A stretch of 64,000 nucleotides of DNA, taken from assembly GCA_015680685.1 (NCBI GenBank), contig MNCI01000556.1, forward strand, positions 379,544-443,543. The letters run 5' to 3'. Of the stretch, positions 22,122-31,456 are shown in pieces. The position numbers and the translations under genes are program-made. Every line of letters starts with the position of its first letter. Within the stretch, counting starts at the first letter, position 1. The DNA comes from Gnetum montanum. Lineage: Eukaryota; Streptophyta; Gnetopsida; Gnetales; Gnetaceae. The notes under the pieces were generated by a model. That model was not told the DNA's origin, searched no databases, and saw only the letters and a program-made list of their open reading frames with translations.

Positions 22122-22908
22122 TGATGAGCTACGATATTGCGTATGTGATATCGCATCCACCACGCGATATCGCGTCTTGCCTAATCTTCTATAAATAAGA
22201 GGCGGTACCCTTAGTTCCAGGGGAGTTAGACTTAGACCCTTAGACAGATTCTTGTAGTTTAGTCATTCCAGAGTTAGAATTATTTTTGTGTTCCCGTAGT
22301 AGGAGTCATAGAGTGAACAGATCTTTATTCGAACAATTTATACTTGAGCACAATTTTTTGTATGGCAATAAAGATGAACTTTATGATAAACCTTGTAGCA
22401 TATAGAATAGATTAATTAGTGGTAATTATTATTTAATGCTTTCCTAGTTAATTAATATCTCTCTCAACCTTCAACCCTCTTAGGTAAATACACTTAGTAC
22501 GACTGCTTTGAGCATGCGTGTAGCACTTGATAACCTAGTAATGATTAGTGTTTGGTAATCCCAGCAGCGTTGCACTAGTTCAGGATGTGTACAGTAAGTG
22601 GGAATGGATACTGGTGTTAGGAACATTTAGAAACTAGTTAATGAATAGTTAATCATCCACTTAGTTCTCTCTCCCTCTCCTTTATTAGCATAAGACATAA
22701 AAAATATAAAAGCGACAAAAATCATATACCTCAAGCTTACTTAACCATACAACCGTGACAATACAAGTAATTTTGGGAAGACAATGATTGATTAACCCTG
22801 AGTGTTCCATTAAGGCGCGTAAGCACTTAGTCCTTGGAGTTCGACCAGATCGTGCATGAAATGCTCGTATTAGTATGGTTGAGTATAGGGGTACCTCGCC
22901 ACTCATCA
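22122..22908 (+). repeat. 3' LTR of element B
   Basis: 787 bp from TGATGAGCTACGATATTGCG to CTCGCCACTCATCA, followed by the target duplication CCTAT. TATAAATA is at 22190-22197. Differences from the 5' LTR are largely C/T or G/A, as expected after CpG and CHG methylation. Confidence 0.95.
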
Positions 22909-22913
22909 CCTAT

Positions 22914-23208
22914 AACTCGACTAGAAGGATGGGTCAATCCCCTTCTTGTTCTGCTTCACTCAGCTCCTATTACTCACCTCTCCAGGCTCCGCAACTCCAT
23001 GCTAGCATGACCTCTAACCCCCAGTATAAATTCCTTAGGTCAAACCCTCAAAAATTACCTCAAGAGACACATTCATTATTACAACATGCCCTTTCAAGTC
23101 TTAATCACAACTACCCTTTCAGGTCTTGTTAAGATGACAATAACACTTATTATGAAGAGATACCATCTTCATTAGACAACCGCATCATTTGGGAATGGGG
23201 ATGTGACA
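22914..23208 (-). repeat. 3' LTR of element E, inner part
   Basis: It resumes as AACTCGACTAGAAGGATGGG after B's target duplication and ends GGGGATGTGACA. Together with 15420-15697 it is 573 bp, identical in length to the right LTR. Confidence 0.9.
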
Positions 23209-23224
23209 ATCTACCCCCCTTAGG
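23209..23224 (-). other. polypurine tract of element E
   Basis: On the minus strand CCTAAGGGGGGTAGAT immediately precedes the 3' LTR start TGTCACATCC. Together with the tRNA-Met site at the other end it fixes E's orientation. Confidence 0.75.
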
Positions 23225-23654
23225 TTTCATTCATCCTTGAATGAATCAATGTTCTCTATCTTCTTCTAGCTCCTTTTTTTTCTTTCATGATCTTGTGCTC
23301 TAATAATTTGATTTCTCCTTTGATCTGGAAGTTATTTCTTGCTTATTATACAAATATGATATATGTGAGAAAAATTATATGGAAAATTAAATATTACTTT
23401 CATGATACTTACTTCATTTTCCAAGATAATGATAAGAAGTGAATTAAAGATCTACCAAGTACCAATCACTAGTTCTAACTAGGGTCACACAATGTGCAAC
23501 TCATATATGGTTATCCAAGTGAAGGCAAGGCAAATTCTTTATTCCCAACTTGCATTTCCTTAGATATTTTATTAATCTAATTGAAATATAAATTAAGCAA
23601 TGAATAAAATAATAAGATCATCAAATAAAAGTAAGAGTGAGATACTTCTTGATC

Positions 23655-24831
23655 TTAATCAACCTTATGAACTGATGAGAGTAGCTGTAATTCTACCATA
23701 AGTCGTATGTGATCAAACGGTCTTGTTCATGATGGCAAAGCTTGATCTTGATTCTTCTCAACTTCTTCTTTAGAAATCAACTCTAGTAACTTGGTAACTT
23801 GACAGAATCAGGTATCATACCAAATATAATCCAAAGTCTCAATGAAGAATGTTGTTGACCCGTCTTCATTAATCATTGTAGAATAATTTGTAAACTGTGG
23901 TTCATGATGAGCGCTATCCATCAACATTATATGTTCCTAAATTTTAGAATCTAATTGATATACTAAAGATTCAAAATAAGCAAAATATGCACTAGCTAAT
24001 GGAATTGCATGTTGAATTGATGGAAACATCTTCTTCAAGTCATGTTCATCTTCCAAAGATTTCTTTATAGATCCAACTTTGATAAACACTACTTCCAACT
24101 TTGGCATTAAAGTTTCCACAAAGAATAAATGGAACTGAATTGGTACAACTTAGGAATAATTTCTTCTTCAAACTTTCTTCTATTTGCTTGATCAAGTATG
24201 CTCCTTGACAAAGTCTAACATTTGAACATGTTAGTTTGGCAATTAAATGTGTGTTAACCACGCATACACATCTTTTTGATAGATGAACTTTTAGAATCAC
24301 TACTAGGGCTATGTGATTTTTCCAAAATCTTGACTATTCTTTCTTTCCCATTGCTTGAAGTTCTGGAATTTCAAAAATCAAATTTTCTAAACTCCATTCA
24401 AATCTTTATACCAATTCAAACTTGGCTTCTTTATAAAAGATTGCACAGCCATCCATGTTGTAATTCCTAAAATATGCTAATTTGTACGACTCAAAAAAAG
24501 AACTTCCATAAAAACCTTTTTGCTTATAAATACCTTTGTATCCCATTTTTTCCAAATTTGGTTGAAAATAATATAAAAATTCCCATGGTAAGATTTCTTG
24601 TAAGTATAAGACATCAACATCCAAATCTTTTAATTCTACTAAGATACGTGGGTATCGATATTCATGCCAATCCAAGGCCCATGATGGACATAGTGGATAT
24701 TGTTTCTCACTTACTAAAGATCTTGCAAGCATGTTGTATGTTACAACTTTCATTCCTATTCTTGGATTCTTGTCTAGATCATTTCTCTTCATGAGTATCA
24801 TACTCGTTGAAACAAGATTTTGTGACTCCAT
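23655..24831 (-). pseudogene. CCR4/nocturnin-type deadenylase pseudogene carried by element E
   Basis: From 24831 the minus strand reads MKVVTYNMLARSLVSEKQ, CPSWALDWHEYRYPRIL, VLYLQE (catalytic Glu) and NMDGCAIFYKEAKFEL. After a damaged stretch come VVNTHL, DQANRRK-region remnants, then PFILCGNFNAKVGSS (GDFN changed to GNFN, losing a catalytic Asp). The end reads EPQFTNY, IETLDYIW, then ALPS and FDH (SDH in the family). All landmarks of the exonuclease/endonuclease/phosphatase-fold deadenylases appear in order over about 1.15 kb. Similarity seems closest to the short plant CCR4-homolog-4/nocturnin-like group, from memory. It is intronless as far as seen, with frameshifts near 24300 and 24100 and scattered stops. 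No poly(A) tail is visible. It has the same sense as E. Confidence 0.8.
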
Positions 24832-24839
24832 GTTATTTT

Positions 24840-25204
24840 GCCCTATGTTTTGATTACAGGATGGATTAATATACCTTTTTCTTGACGGTTGAAGATTATT
24901 CTATTTTTTAAAACTAATTCTTCAACTAATACATCAACTACATCAACTAAATAACTAATAGTTAACGACATCATATAATTTTAGTAATATGTAACTATAT
25001 TATCTAATTTTAGTAATATATAATTACATTACCTGATTTTTAGTAATATTTAACTATATTATTTTTTATAACCTTTCTACCCCCCTTGAAAACACTAACT
25101 TTGGCAGTGTAACTAATGACATGCCATAGTGAACTTAAGACTATTTGCAAGGGTTATGCATTAAATCTTAAAACTTAAAATGTTGAATTTATAATACCAT
25201 TGAA
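24840..25204. other. AT-rich linker in element E
   Basis: There is no gene. It has repeated ATATTTAACTATATTA-like words at 24980-25070 (three diverged copies of a TTTTAGTAATAT unit). It shares AGTGTAACTA with the linker of the module copy at 5440-5690. Confidence 0.4.
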
Positions 25205-25596
25205 TTATATGGTGATCTCACCATTGAGTTTAAAAGGGTGAAAAATGTTAGAAATGATTATTCATATGTTGAAAATGAACATGGTATGCTCAAGTTGTGT
25301 GAAAATTAAACTTTTAATGATCTCAAGACACTATATTAGGCAACAAGTAAAACCCAATTTTTAGAATTTCCTAGGATGGATCTGACTTCACCATTGTGTC
25401 CAAAAGGTTAAAAAGTATAAGAAACAACTCTTCGTTTGCTAAAAAAGGTTTTCAAAATCAAAAGTTATGGCTTCTGAAGTCTAAGACATTTTGTGCAAAA
25501 ACAAAATAGACTTCTTAAGAGGTCACCCATCCCAGTTCTACTCCAAAGTAGGTGCACTTAATTGTGGAATTTTTATCTCAATTGCTACCGGTGCAC
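25205..25596. repeat. duplicated repeat module containing 5S-like sequence, copy in E
   Basis: It has two diverged units of about 170 bp starting near 25217 (CTCACCATTGAGTTTAAAAG) and 25388 (CTTCACCATTGTGTCCAAAA), then the 5S-like stretch. It corresponds unit for unit to 5700-6062, so the internal duplication is older than the split between the two module copies. Confidence 0.65.
25511..25596 (-). pseudogene. 5S rRNA-derived sequence in element E
   Basis: On the minus strand it reads GTGCACCGGTAGCAATTGAG, then CACAATTAAGTGCACCTA and ends GGGATGGGTGACCTCTTAAG. It follows plant 5S rRNA from its GTGCACCGGAT segment to the end of the GGATGGGTGACCTC internal promoter block, which is kept exactly. 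The first ~25 bases and last ~15 bases of 5S are missing and the middle is diverged, so it is not a functional gene. Sense is the same as the CCR4-like pseudogene about 680 bp downstream. Confidence 0.7.
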
Positions 25597-25739
25597 AAAA
25601 TTTTAATTTTAAAAATTATTTTTATAAGTTCCTAATTTAAGCTAATAGTTTAACGATAAAATTTAAAATTTTTCGTTAATTAAGGAAAATTTTAAAATTT
25701 TTCGTCAATTGATACACAATTAAAAATTTTCCGTTATAA

Positions 25740-26012
25740 CGGAGTAGAATTTACTGTTTTGTTGTGAATGGCAGTGGCCGTGGAAGTAGTGATGGCGATC
25801 TTGGAGGTGGTGATACACGGCACGAGAGGCAGTGATGGGCAGCGAGGGTGGTAGTGATGGGTGATGCGTTCAGCAGGCAGGCAGGTAGACAGCGAAAAAT
25901 ATAACGGCGTGGACGTTGTGGCACCGGCCAAAGGGTTTCATGATGGCGGCCAAAGGGTTTCATGATGGCAGCGGAGGTACGCGAGCGCGATTATTTTATG
26001 TACCCCTTTTTT
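25740..26012. repeat. GC-rich block with short duplications (element E)
   Basis: It stands out in base composition from its AT-rich surroundings. It has repeated GGTGGTGAT/GGTAGTGATGGG words and a near-exact tandem pair of GGCCAAAGGGTTTCATGATG at 25923-25968. The end (GCAGCGGAGGTACGCGAGCG) resembles 26236-26257, on the other side of the 50-bp array. Open stretches here are by-products of high GC. Confidence 0.6.
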
Positions 26013-26020
26013 ATTTTATT

Positions 26021-26220
26021 ATCACTCTTTTTTTTATTAGTTTGATTTTTTTAAATGAATTATTTTTTTTATCACTCTTTTTTTTATTAGTTTGATTTTT
26101 TTAAATGAATTATTTTTTTTATCACTCTTTTTTTTATTAGTTTGATTTTTTTAAATGAATTATTTTTTTTATCACTCTTTTTTTTATTAGTTTGATTTTT
26201 TTAAATGAATTATTTTTTTT
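26021..26220. repeat. four perfect 50-bp tandem repeats
   Basis: Units start at 26021, 26071, 26121 and 26171 and each begins ATCACTCTTTTTTTTATTAG. The four units look identical, so the expansion is recent, or it reflects slippage or assembly. It lies between two similar GC-rich blocks inside E. Confidence 0.95.
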
Positions 26221-26430
26221 TGGCAGGGCGAAGGTAGCAGCAGAGGCACGCAGGCGCGGTGTTAGGGAAGTAGCGACGTGGCGGGCGGGCATAGTGTCAC
26301 GCGTGTGGGTGTTTTTTTTTTTGTTTTTTGTTTTTTTGTTTCTTTTTTGGGGCCCTTGGGCCAACCTTCTGGAATCACAGCCTGCCATCGGCCTGGCCAC
26401 TGCTGGTAGCAGGCTTACGGCTGCCTGCAG
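26221..26430. other. second GC-rich block (element E)
   Basis: It begins GGCAGGGCGAAGGTAGCAGC and includes a T-rich run at 26310-26350. Its first part resembles the end of the first GC-rich block. No gene is supported. Confidence 0.5.
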
Positions 26431-26489
26431 TTGGTAAAATTTTTTTAATTATTATTTTATTTTATTTATTTATTTTTTAAAAATATTAT

Positions 26490-26600
26490 ATATAATAAAG
26501 TATTGGGGCTTGGGTTTGAACCTGAGATCTCATGCTTGATTTGTTTTAATCAAACTTGTGGGAGCTTGCGTTTGAACCCATGACCTCCCATTCAAAATTA
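26490..26600 (-). repeat. tandem pair with Pol III B-box-like words
   Basis: Two related segments, GCTTGGGTTTGAACCTGAGA (26508-26527) and GCTTGCGTTTGAACCCATGA (26564-26583), are separated by about 56 bp. On the minus strand the first gives GGTTCAAACCC, which fits the B-box consensus. I see no good A box, so a SINE origin is only possible. Confidence 0.35.
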
Positions 26601-27449
26601 AAGTTAGTTAGTTTTTTTTTTTGAAATAAATTTATTATTATTATTTTATTTCAATTTGCCTTGACAGTTGACTTGGTTGTTGGGCCAATGATAGGGTAAG
26701 GGCTTGATAGGAGCAAATGGCAATTCTAGGTTGATTTCTAACCTTAAAATTTTGAATTTTTTTTTTGTTAAAATAATAAAATAATAATTTAATATTATCT
26801 TAATACACATATAATGAAAAACTTTAAATATCAATATCTCTTAAACCGTAAATCCAATTGAGATAAAATTTGTACCGTTGGAGTCACCTCAACGAGTACT
26901 ATGCATTGGATATAGTTTTAGGGGTTCAAAAATAAAGTTGATGTTTCAAGATTTAAAAAAACCAAATTAACCTATTTTGTTGGATTGACATTTCTAGGCT
27001 AACATATGGTAACTTGGAATATTCTAGATTATTTGGATAGTAAATTTCAACAAAATAAAATCATTTAGGTCATGGTTACTAACTTTCTTGAAAGAAATTT
27101 AGCAATGGCCCTAATTAATTAATAATTATAATATTAAAATGGATAAAAGGTACCTGGACCGATGTATCATTATCTAACCAATATCTCTTATAATTGATGA
27201 ATTTTGATGAGGTGTGATCAAATCTTCATCAATTAATGATATCCATGAAAGAAATTTTGTTGGTTGCTGGGATCTAGATGCTTGATCCATTGTTCGTGAA
27301 GTCAATGGAAAGGTGTCTTTTGACTTGCATCACAAATATATGGTTCATTCGGTGATGATTAATGGCTTTCCATGTGTTGTGGCTTCAAGATTCATCATCA
27401 AGTTCATGCTGTAGTTTGGCCCATGGTTCTGAATGATCCTTCGGTCATG
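26601..27449 (-). other. 5' leader of element E
   Basis: This is non-coding, between the primer site and the B-box-like pair. It is AT-rich with no ORF of note and nothing matching gag. TATCTCTTAAACCGTAAATC (26833-26852) looks like a conserved non-coding motif of chromovirus leaders, but I cannot verify this. Confidence 0.45.
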
Positions 27450-27467
27450 GTTTGCTCTAATACCAAT
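27450..27467 (-). other. primer binding site, initiator tRNA-Met type (element E)
   Basis: On the minus strand, two bases after the LTR end, the sequence is TGGTATTAGAGCAAAC, matching the iMet complement TGGTATCAGAGC with one change. This shows E belongs to a different lineage from the tRNA-Asp elements around it. Confidence 0.85.
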
Positions 27468-28040
27468 TGTGACATCCCGTCCCGAGATGTCATGGCAAAT
27501 GTCAAATATACGATATATCAGACATTATGCATATAAAGAAAATATACCAATGTGAAATATAAGTGATATTCAGCATTATGTATAAAGGAAATAATAGAAA
27601 AAAATGCAAAAAAAGAAAGAAAAGAATGGTTTATTGATATGGGAAAGTGTATCTGGTTTGTGTTATGAGAGTTTTCCTTGGGGTTTTCTTCCTTTGGCAT
27701 CTATCCCTTAGAGGCAATCTAGCACTGCCACCACAGTTAGGCCTATAACTCAACCAGAAGGGTGGGTCAATCCCTTCTTTTCTCGCTTCACTCAGCTTCT
27801 GTTACTCGCCTCTCCAAGCTTTGCAACTCCATGTTGGCATGACCTCTAACCCCAGGTATAAATGCCATGGGTCAAACCCCCAAAGGTTACCTCAAGAGAC
27901 ATGTTCGTTATTACAACATGCCCTTTCAGGTCTTAATTACAACTACCCTTTCAGGTCTTGTTAAGATGACAATAACACTTGTTATAAAGAGACACCATCT
28001 TCATCAGGCAACTACATCATTTGGGAATGGGGATGTGACA
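27468..28040 (-). repeat. 5' LTR of element E
   Basis: 573 bp, uninterrupted, with ends TGTGACATCCC and GGGGATGTGACA. It shows the empty site of B at 27741-27750 (GGCCTATAAC). AAAAT follows as the target duplication. Confidence 0.92.
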
Positions 28041-28265
28041 AAAATCATAAAATATAAAATGATAAAAATCATTTGCCTTAATTACACTTAAACCATACCC
28101 ATGAGCTTCACAAGTGTAGTTGGGAAGACTACAAATGTTCTCAATGGCCAGTTTACTTCTTAGAGAACTAGTGCATCGAAAAACTATAGAGTTCACAAAA
28201 TTCAACAAGGTCACACATGAATGCTTCAGGATTCGTATAGTAGAGCATAAGGGTACTCAATCATA
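28041..28265 (+). repeat. LTR copy 3 of the tandem array, right part
   Basis: It continues the copy broken at 15419 with AAAATCATAAAATATAAAAT and runs to GGGTACTCAATCATA. Joining the two parts gives about 850 bp, similar to copies 1, 2 and 4. Confidence 0.85.
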
Positions 28266-29141
28266 GATTGGACATGTCAATGGGGCCTCATTGATTGGGG
28301 CTTGTCGACTAGGCTGCATCAACTATGTCCCATTAATGCATTGTTTGATGCACTAACGTGGACCCATCGATGTTGGGCCTATTATTACCTATAAATACAT
28401 GCCAACTTGCCATGTTTAGGGGATCTTGGGGGATAGTTGTAGCAAAGCTCTTGTAGTTTTTACATTCGAAAGTTATAATATTTTCCTGATTGCCCATAGT
28501 AGGACTCATTGAGTATAGGGATCTTTATTTGAGCACTATTGTACCGAAGCATAATAGTGTGTGCAGTAATAAAAATGAGCTTCTTGATAAACATTGTAGC
28601 ATTTTGCATAGCTTAAATGTTTTATTCATTTATTTAATGTTTGCAGTTATTTATTTAATGTTCTTCAATAATTAAGCTAATTAACTAATTAAGCAAGATA
28701 AGCTAAATACTGATTAAGTAAACATGTAAATATGACCTCTGCGATCATATGTCTGATGTTTGGTAATCCCAACAACACTTAATGCTTGTGTTCAGAATGT
28801 GTACAAGTGGAACCAAATACTTATGTTAGAACTAGTTGAACAATAGTTAGCTAATTAGATTAAAGTAGACATTAAATTACTTTATTCTCTATCCTATTTA
28901 TTTCAAGCACCAAAATCATAAAATATAAAATGATAAAAATCATGTGCCTCAATTATACTTAAACCATACCCTTAAGCTTCACAAGTGTAGTTGGGAAAAC
29001 AATGAATGTTCTTAATGCCCAGTTTACTTCCTAGAGAGCTAATGCATTAGAAAATTATAAAGTCTGTAGAATTCAACGGGATCACACGTGAACAGTTCAT
29101 GTTTCGTATGGTTGAAAATAGGGGTATTTGATTGCTCATCA
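28266..29141 (+). repeat. LTR copy 4 of the tandem array
   Basis: It begins GATTGGACATGTCAATGGGG and ends TTGATTGCTCATCA, the normal LTR terminus. TATAAATACA lies near 28391. No primer binding site follows it, so it is not the 5' LTR of the next element. Confidence 0.8.
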
Positions 29142-29418
29142 ATTACATAGTCAAATAATCATAAATTATCATTATTAAGTTCTTTACATTTGAAAATGAT
29201 TTGATAAAATTATAGATAGTAGATAAAGATATTGCTTTTTATAGAAGTAAATGATGAAAGAAAACTCATAAAGTTAATTTCATTTTTAAAAATAAGTCTA
29301 TGATGATTTCCCAAAATTAGTTTATGTTGTTGAAATAAAAGATTTTGAAACCTCAAAGTAATTGTAATATAGGTACACCCTAAGATATATAGTCTACTTA
29401 TAATTTTTATAACTCAGT

Positions 29419-29485
29419 ATTACCTGCTAGAATTGAATCTAGGAGCTTTCAAATAAAGAGTCTTACCACTAGGTTAATACCTCAA
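29419..29485 (-). repeat. tRNA-like, possible SINE head
   Basis: On the minus strand AACCTAGTGGTAAGACTC resembles a tRNA D-arm/A box and, about 30 bases on, CTAGATTCAATTCTAG resembles a T-arm/B box with its stem pairing. No intact acceptor stem or clear 3' tail is visible. A decayed tRNA-derived SINE is the likeliest explanation; a functional tRNA is excluded. Confidence 0.4.
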
Positions 29486-30148
29486 TATTTTTGCAATAAA
29501 AATATCATAATGATTATACATATAATATCATATTAATATTAAGTAATATGTTATGATAAATATTACATATATAAAATAAATTTTAAAATAATGAGCATCA
29601 TTCATTATTTTCTAGTATTATTTAGTTCTTGCAAATAAGAAGATTAAGTTTTATATTAACTAATAATAATAATGATATAATATTGGTCTAAATGTTTTGT
29701 TCTAAGACTAAATAAGAACATATACATGTTATTTTCTAAATGTAAACATCAATTACAAACCATTGTTAAATTTTAATAAATAACAAAAAAATTGTTATTT
29801 ATATTGATATTAAAATAACCATAAAATAATAACCATAACTTATGATTATATTAACTAAAATGTATACATATTATTAATGAAAAAATGAAATGTTATTTAT
29901 ACTTCATTTTGTTATAGTATTAATTTCTAAGTTGCCCATGGATGGCTATATAACTATTTATACAAGAGTATTATGTACAAGAGCATACTTTGGGGAGGAC
30001 TCATATAATTATTGGAAATCATTACTAAGGACCTATCTCATGGTTTCCATAATGTCATGGGATGTTTATCTAACCTTGTGCATCATTATGTGATCCACTT
30101 CTCCTCACTATCATTGAATTTTTATGAGAAATTTTGAAGACTTTTTCC

Positions 30149-30167
30149 AAAAAAAAAAAAAAAAAAA
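30149..30167. repeat. A19 homopolymer
   Basis: A run of 19 A lies in otherwise mixed AT-rich sequence. No gene or LINE end is recognisable next to it. The G and B spacers carry A-rich runs after AAGTCTTTGCATGGTGTGG, but that block is not seen here. Confidence 0.6.
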
Positions 30168-30382
30168 CTTTGATTCTTTGCTATTTTTGAGCTTAAATGC
30201 ATAAATCTCATGATTTTCCAATACCTTGAAACACTAAGTAGTCCTAAGAAGGCTTAGAACTCCTCAAAACCTCAACATCATTGATTAAAAGTCTAGCAAA
30301 TTAAGTGAAAATTAAGTCCTAGGATTTACAATGTAAGCCCTTAGATGTCTCAACTATTATGTTGTACTTGCAATGTTGCAAT

Positions 30383-30405
30383 GATAAAAACTATAAATAC
30401 TCAAT
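30383..30405 (+). promoter_or_regulatory. TATA-like site in the spacer of element L
   Basis: TATAAATA at 30392-30399 lies 436 bp before the ATG of the extra-ORF remnant at 30828. That matches the spacing in G (437) and H (444). Similarity of the upstream sequence to L's own LTR cannot be judged because L is too decayed. Confidence 0.35.
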
Positions 30406-30827
30406 GATCTCCCCTTAATTGTTTCACTTTTTTTAGTTCAATGCATAAGGAGTTTTTGTCATTTCAAGAGTCTAAAGCCATCTACATGCAATATTTTGCA
30501 ATCCAAATCTTCAATTTAACCTATTCAAAAACCTATGAACTCCATGATTTGAGCTCTTTATCATGGGAGCTACTTGAATGTGATTTTGAAAATTTTAGAA
30601 AAATATCAATTTTTAAATGTTTAAGTTGATTGATTTGGAAAATGATTAAAAGTAATTAATAATTTAACATTTTAGTTACCTTAGAGCCTTAGTAACTTGG
30701 AGTTCACAATCACTCCATGCTTAAGCACCATATTCTTCAAACTTTGATTAAATCAAAGAATCAATAAGGGTTAAAATTATCATGAAAATATTTTGAAGCC
30801 TAATAATTGATCCTAGGATGATCATAG

Positions 30828-31165
30828 ATGGCATTAGAACATGTTATAGAAGTGGGAGGACCATCATAGCTAAGGTAAGAAAAGGCCTAGAACAGCTAGG
30901 CATGGATGTTGACATGGCTAAGAGTCATAATAGTGTGAGTCTAGTAAGAAGATCCTTTCTGTTCTATGTCTTATTAGAAAACTCTAGAAAAGGAAAAGGA
31001 TTACTTGATACAATAATGAGACCATTAGAAAGGTTTCCATAACATCATGAACTAAAATCATGACATAGTTCCTACCAAGAAAAATCAAGAAGTGTTGACT
31101 CTAAAGTCAAGTCAAGTAGAGGATGTAGACTACAAATGCAAAGTTGGAGGCTCTATAAGAAAAAT
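30828..31165 (+). pseudogene. extra 3' ORF remnant (element L)
   Basis: ATGGCATTAGAACATG follows GATCATAG and reads MALEHVIEVGGPS, matching G's MALRLK then EGGPSQQRKK. The middle is deleted. The end, around 31130-31165 (AAAATTCACTAATCAAAAAG), matches the end region of G's ORF at 12484 (AGATTCACTAATCAATAAT). Confidence 0.5.
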
Positions 31166-31456
31166 TCACTAATCAAAAAGGTATTATAGATAGCCTAGTA
31201 AAAATAATAGTAAATTACTCTATTATAGAAAAACTCTACTAGTATAATTTTGTGTTTTCTAATAGTAGTTAGCAAGTGCATGTAACATGAATTAAGTTAG
31301 TTATTTGAAGTCTTATTTGAGTGACTTATACTTGAATATAGTCAATAAATGACAATAAGATTGATATTGATTTAAATTCAATGTAGCACTTTGAATTATA
31401 TTAGATTTACTTTTTAGCATTTACTTTCTTCTATTATTTATTTTCTAATGCATTTA
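31166..31456 (+). repeat. LTR remnant of element L, left part
   Basis: This diverged LTR sequence has AATGTAGCACTTTGAAT and ATTTACTTTCTTCTATTATT, resembling TTGTAGCATTTTGCATAG and the following T-rich stretch in LTR copy 4. It is split by C at ATTTA. A continuation is at 40744-41217. Confidence 0.45.

Larger units (their letters stand above)
15698..22908 (+). mobile_element. Athila/Tat-like element B, internally deleted, with TSD CCTAT
   Basis: It is flanked by CCTAT (15693-15697 and 22909-22913). The uninterrupted E LTR at 27740-27750 shows the empty site GGCCTATAAC. It keeps both LTRs, primer site, leader, gag, protease and a spacer, but lacks reverse transcriptase, RNase H and integrase and has only the start of the extra ORF. 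Its gag frame has just two stops, and it is the innermost of the B-in-E-in-LTR nest, so it is among the younger insertions. Mobilisation would have needed pol from another element. Confidence 0.92.
15420..28040 (-). mobile_element. LTR retrotransposon E, gene-carrying and non-autonomous (contains nested B)
   Basis: The LTRs are both 573 bp once B is removed. In element sense they begin TGTCACATCC and end GGGATGTCACA, as in Tekay/Del chromoviruses, and the primer site matches initiator tRNA-Met. The target site is AAAAC/AAAAT (one mismatch) within LTR copy 3. The internal region (23209-27467, 4259 bp) has no gag or pol. Instead it holds a CCR4-like pseudogene in element sense, a 5S-derived module, GC-rich blocks and a 50-bp tandem array. 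Total length without B is 5405 bp. Confidence 0.85.
29142..31165 (+). mobile_element. internal remnant of an old Athila/Tat-like element L
   Basis: The first 800 bp hold nothing recognisable except a tRNA-like segment. From about 29960 it resembles the spacers of G and B (CTTTGGGGAGGACTCAT at 29989). From 30828 it resembles the extra ORF. Decay is heavy. The following LTR is split by C and H. Confidence 0.5.

Noticed and set aside
23655-24831. Functional host deadenylase gene
   Set aside because: It has frameshifts, stops, the catalytic GDFN changed to GNFN, and it sits inside an LTR element.
25734-25963. Overlapping open stretches of 65-70 codons on the minus strand
   Set aside because: They are explained by the GC-rich, stop-poor block with short duplications; no domain is recognisable.
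26192-26437. Open stretches on both strands with a run of Phe or Lys
   Set aside because: They are produced by poly-T tracts and GC-rich sequence, and extend into the 50-bp array.
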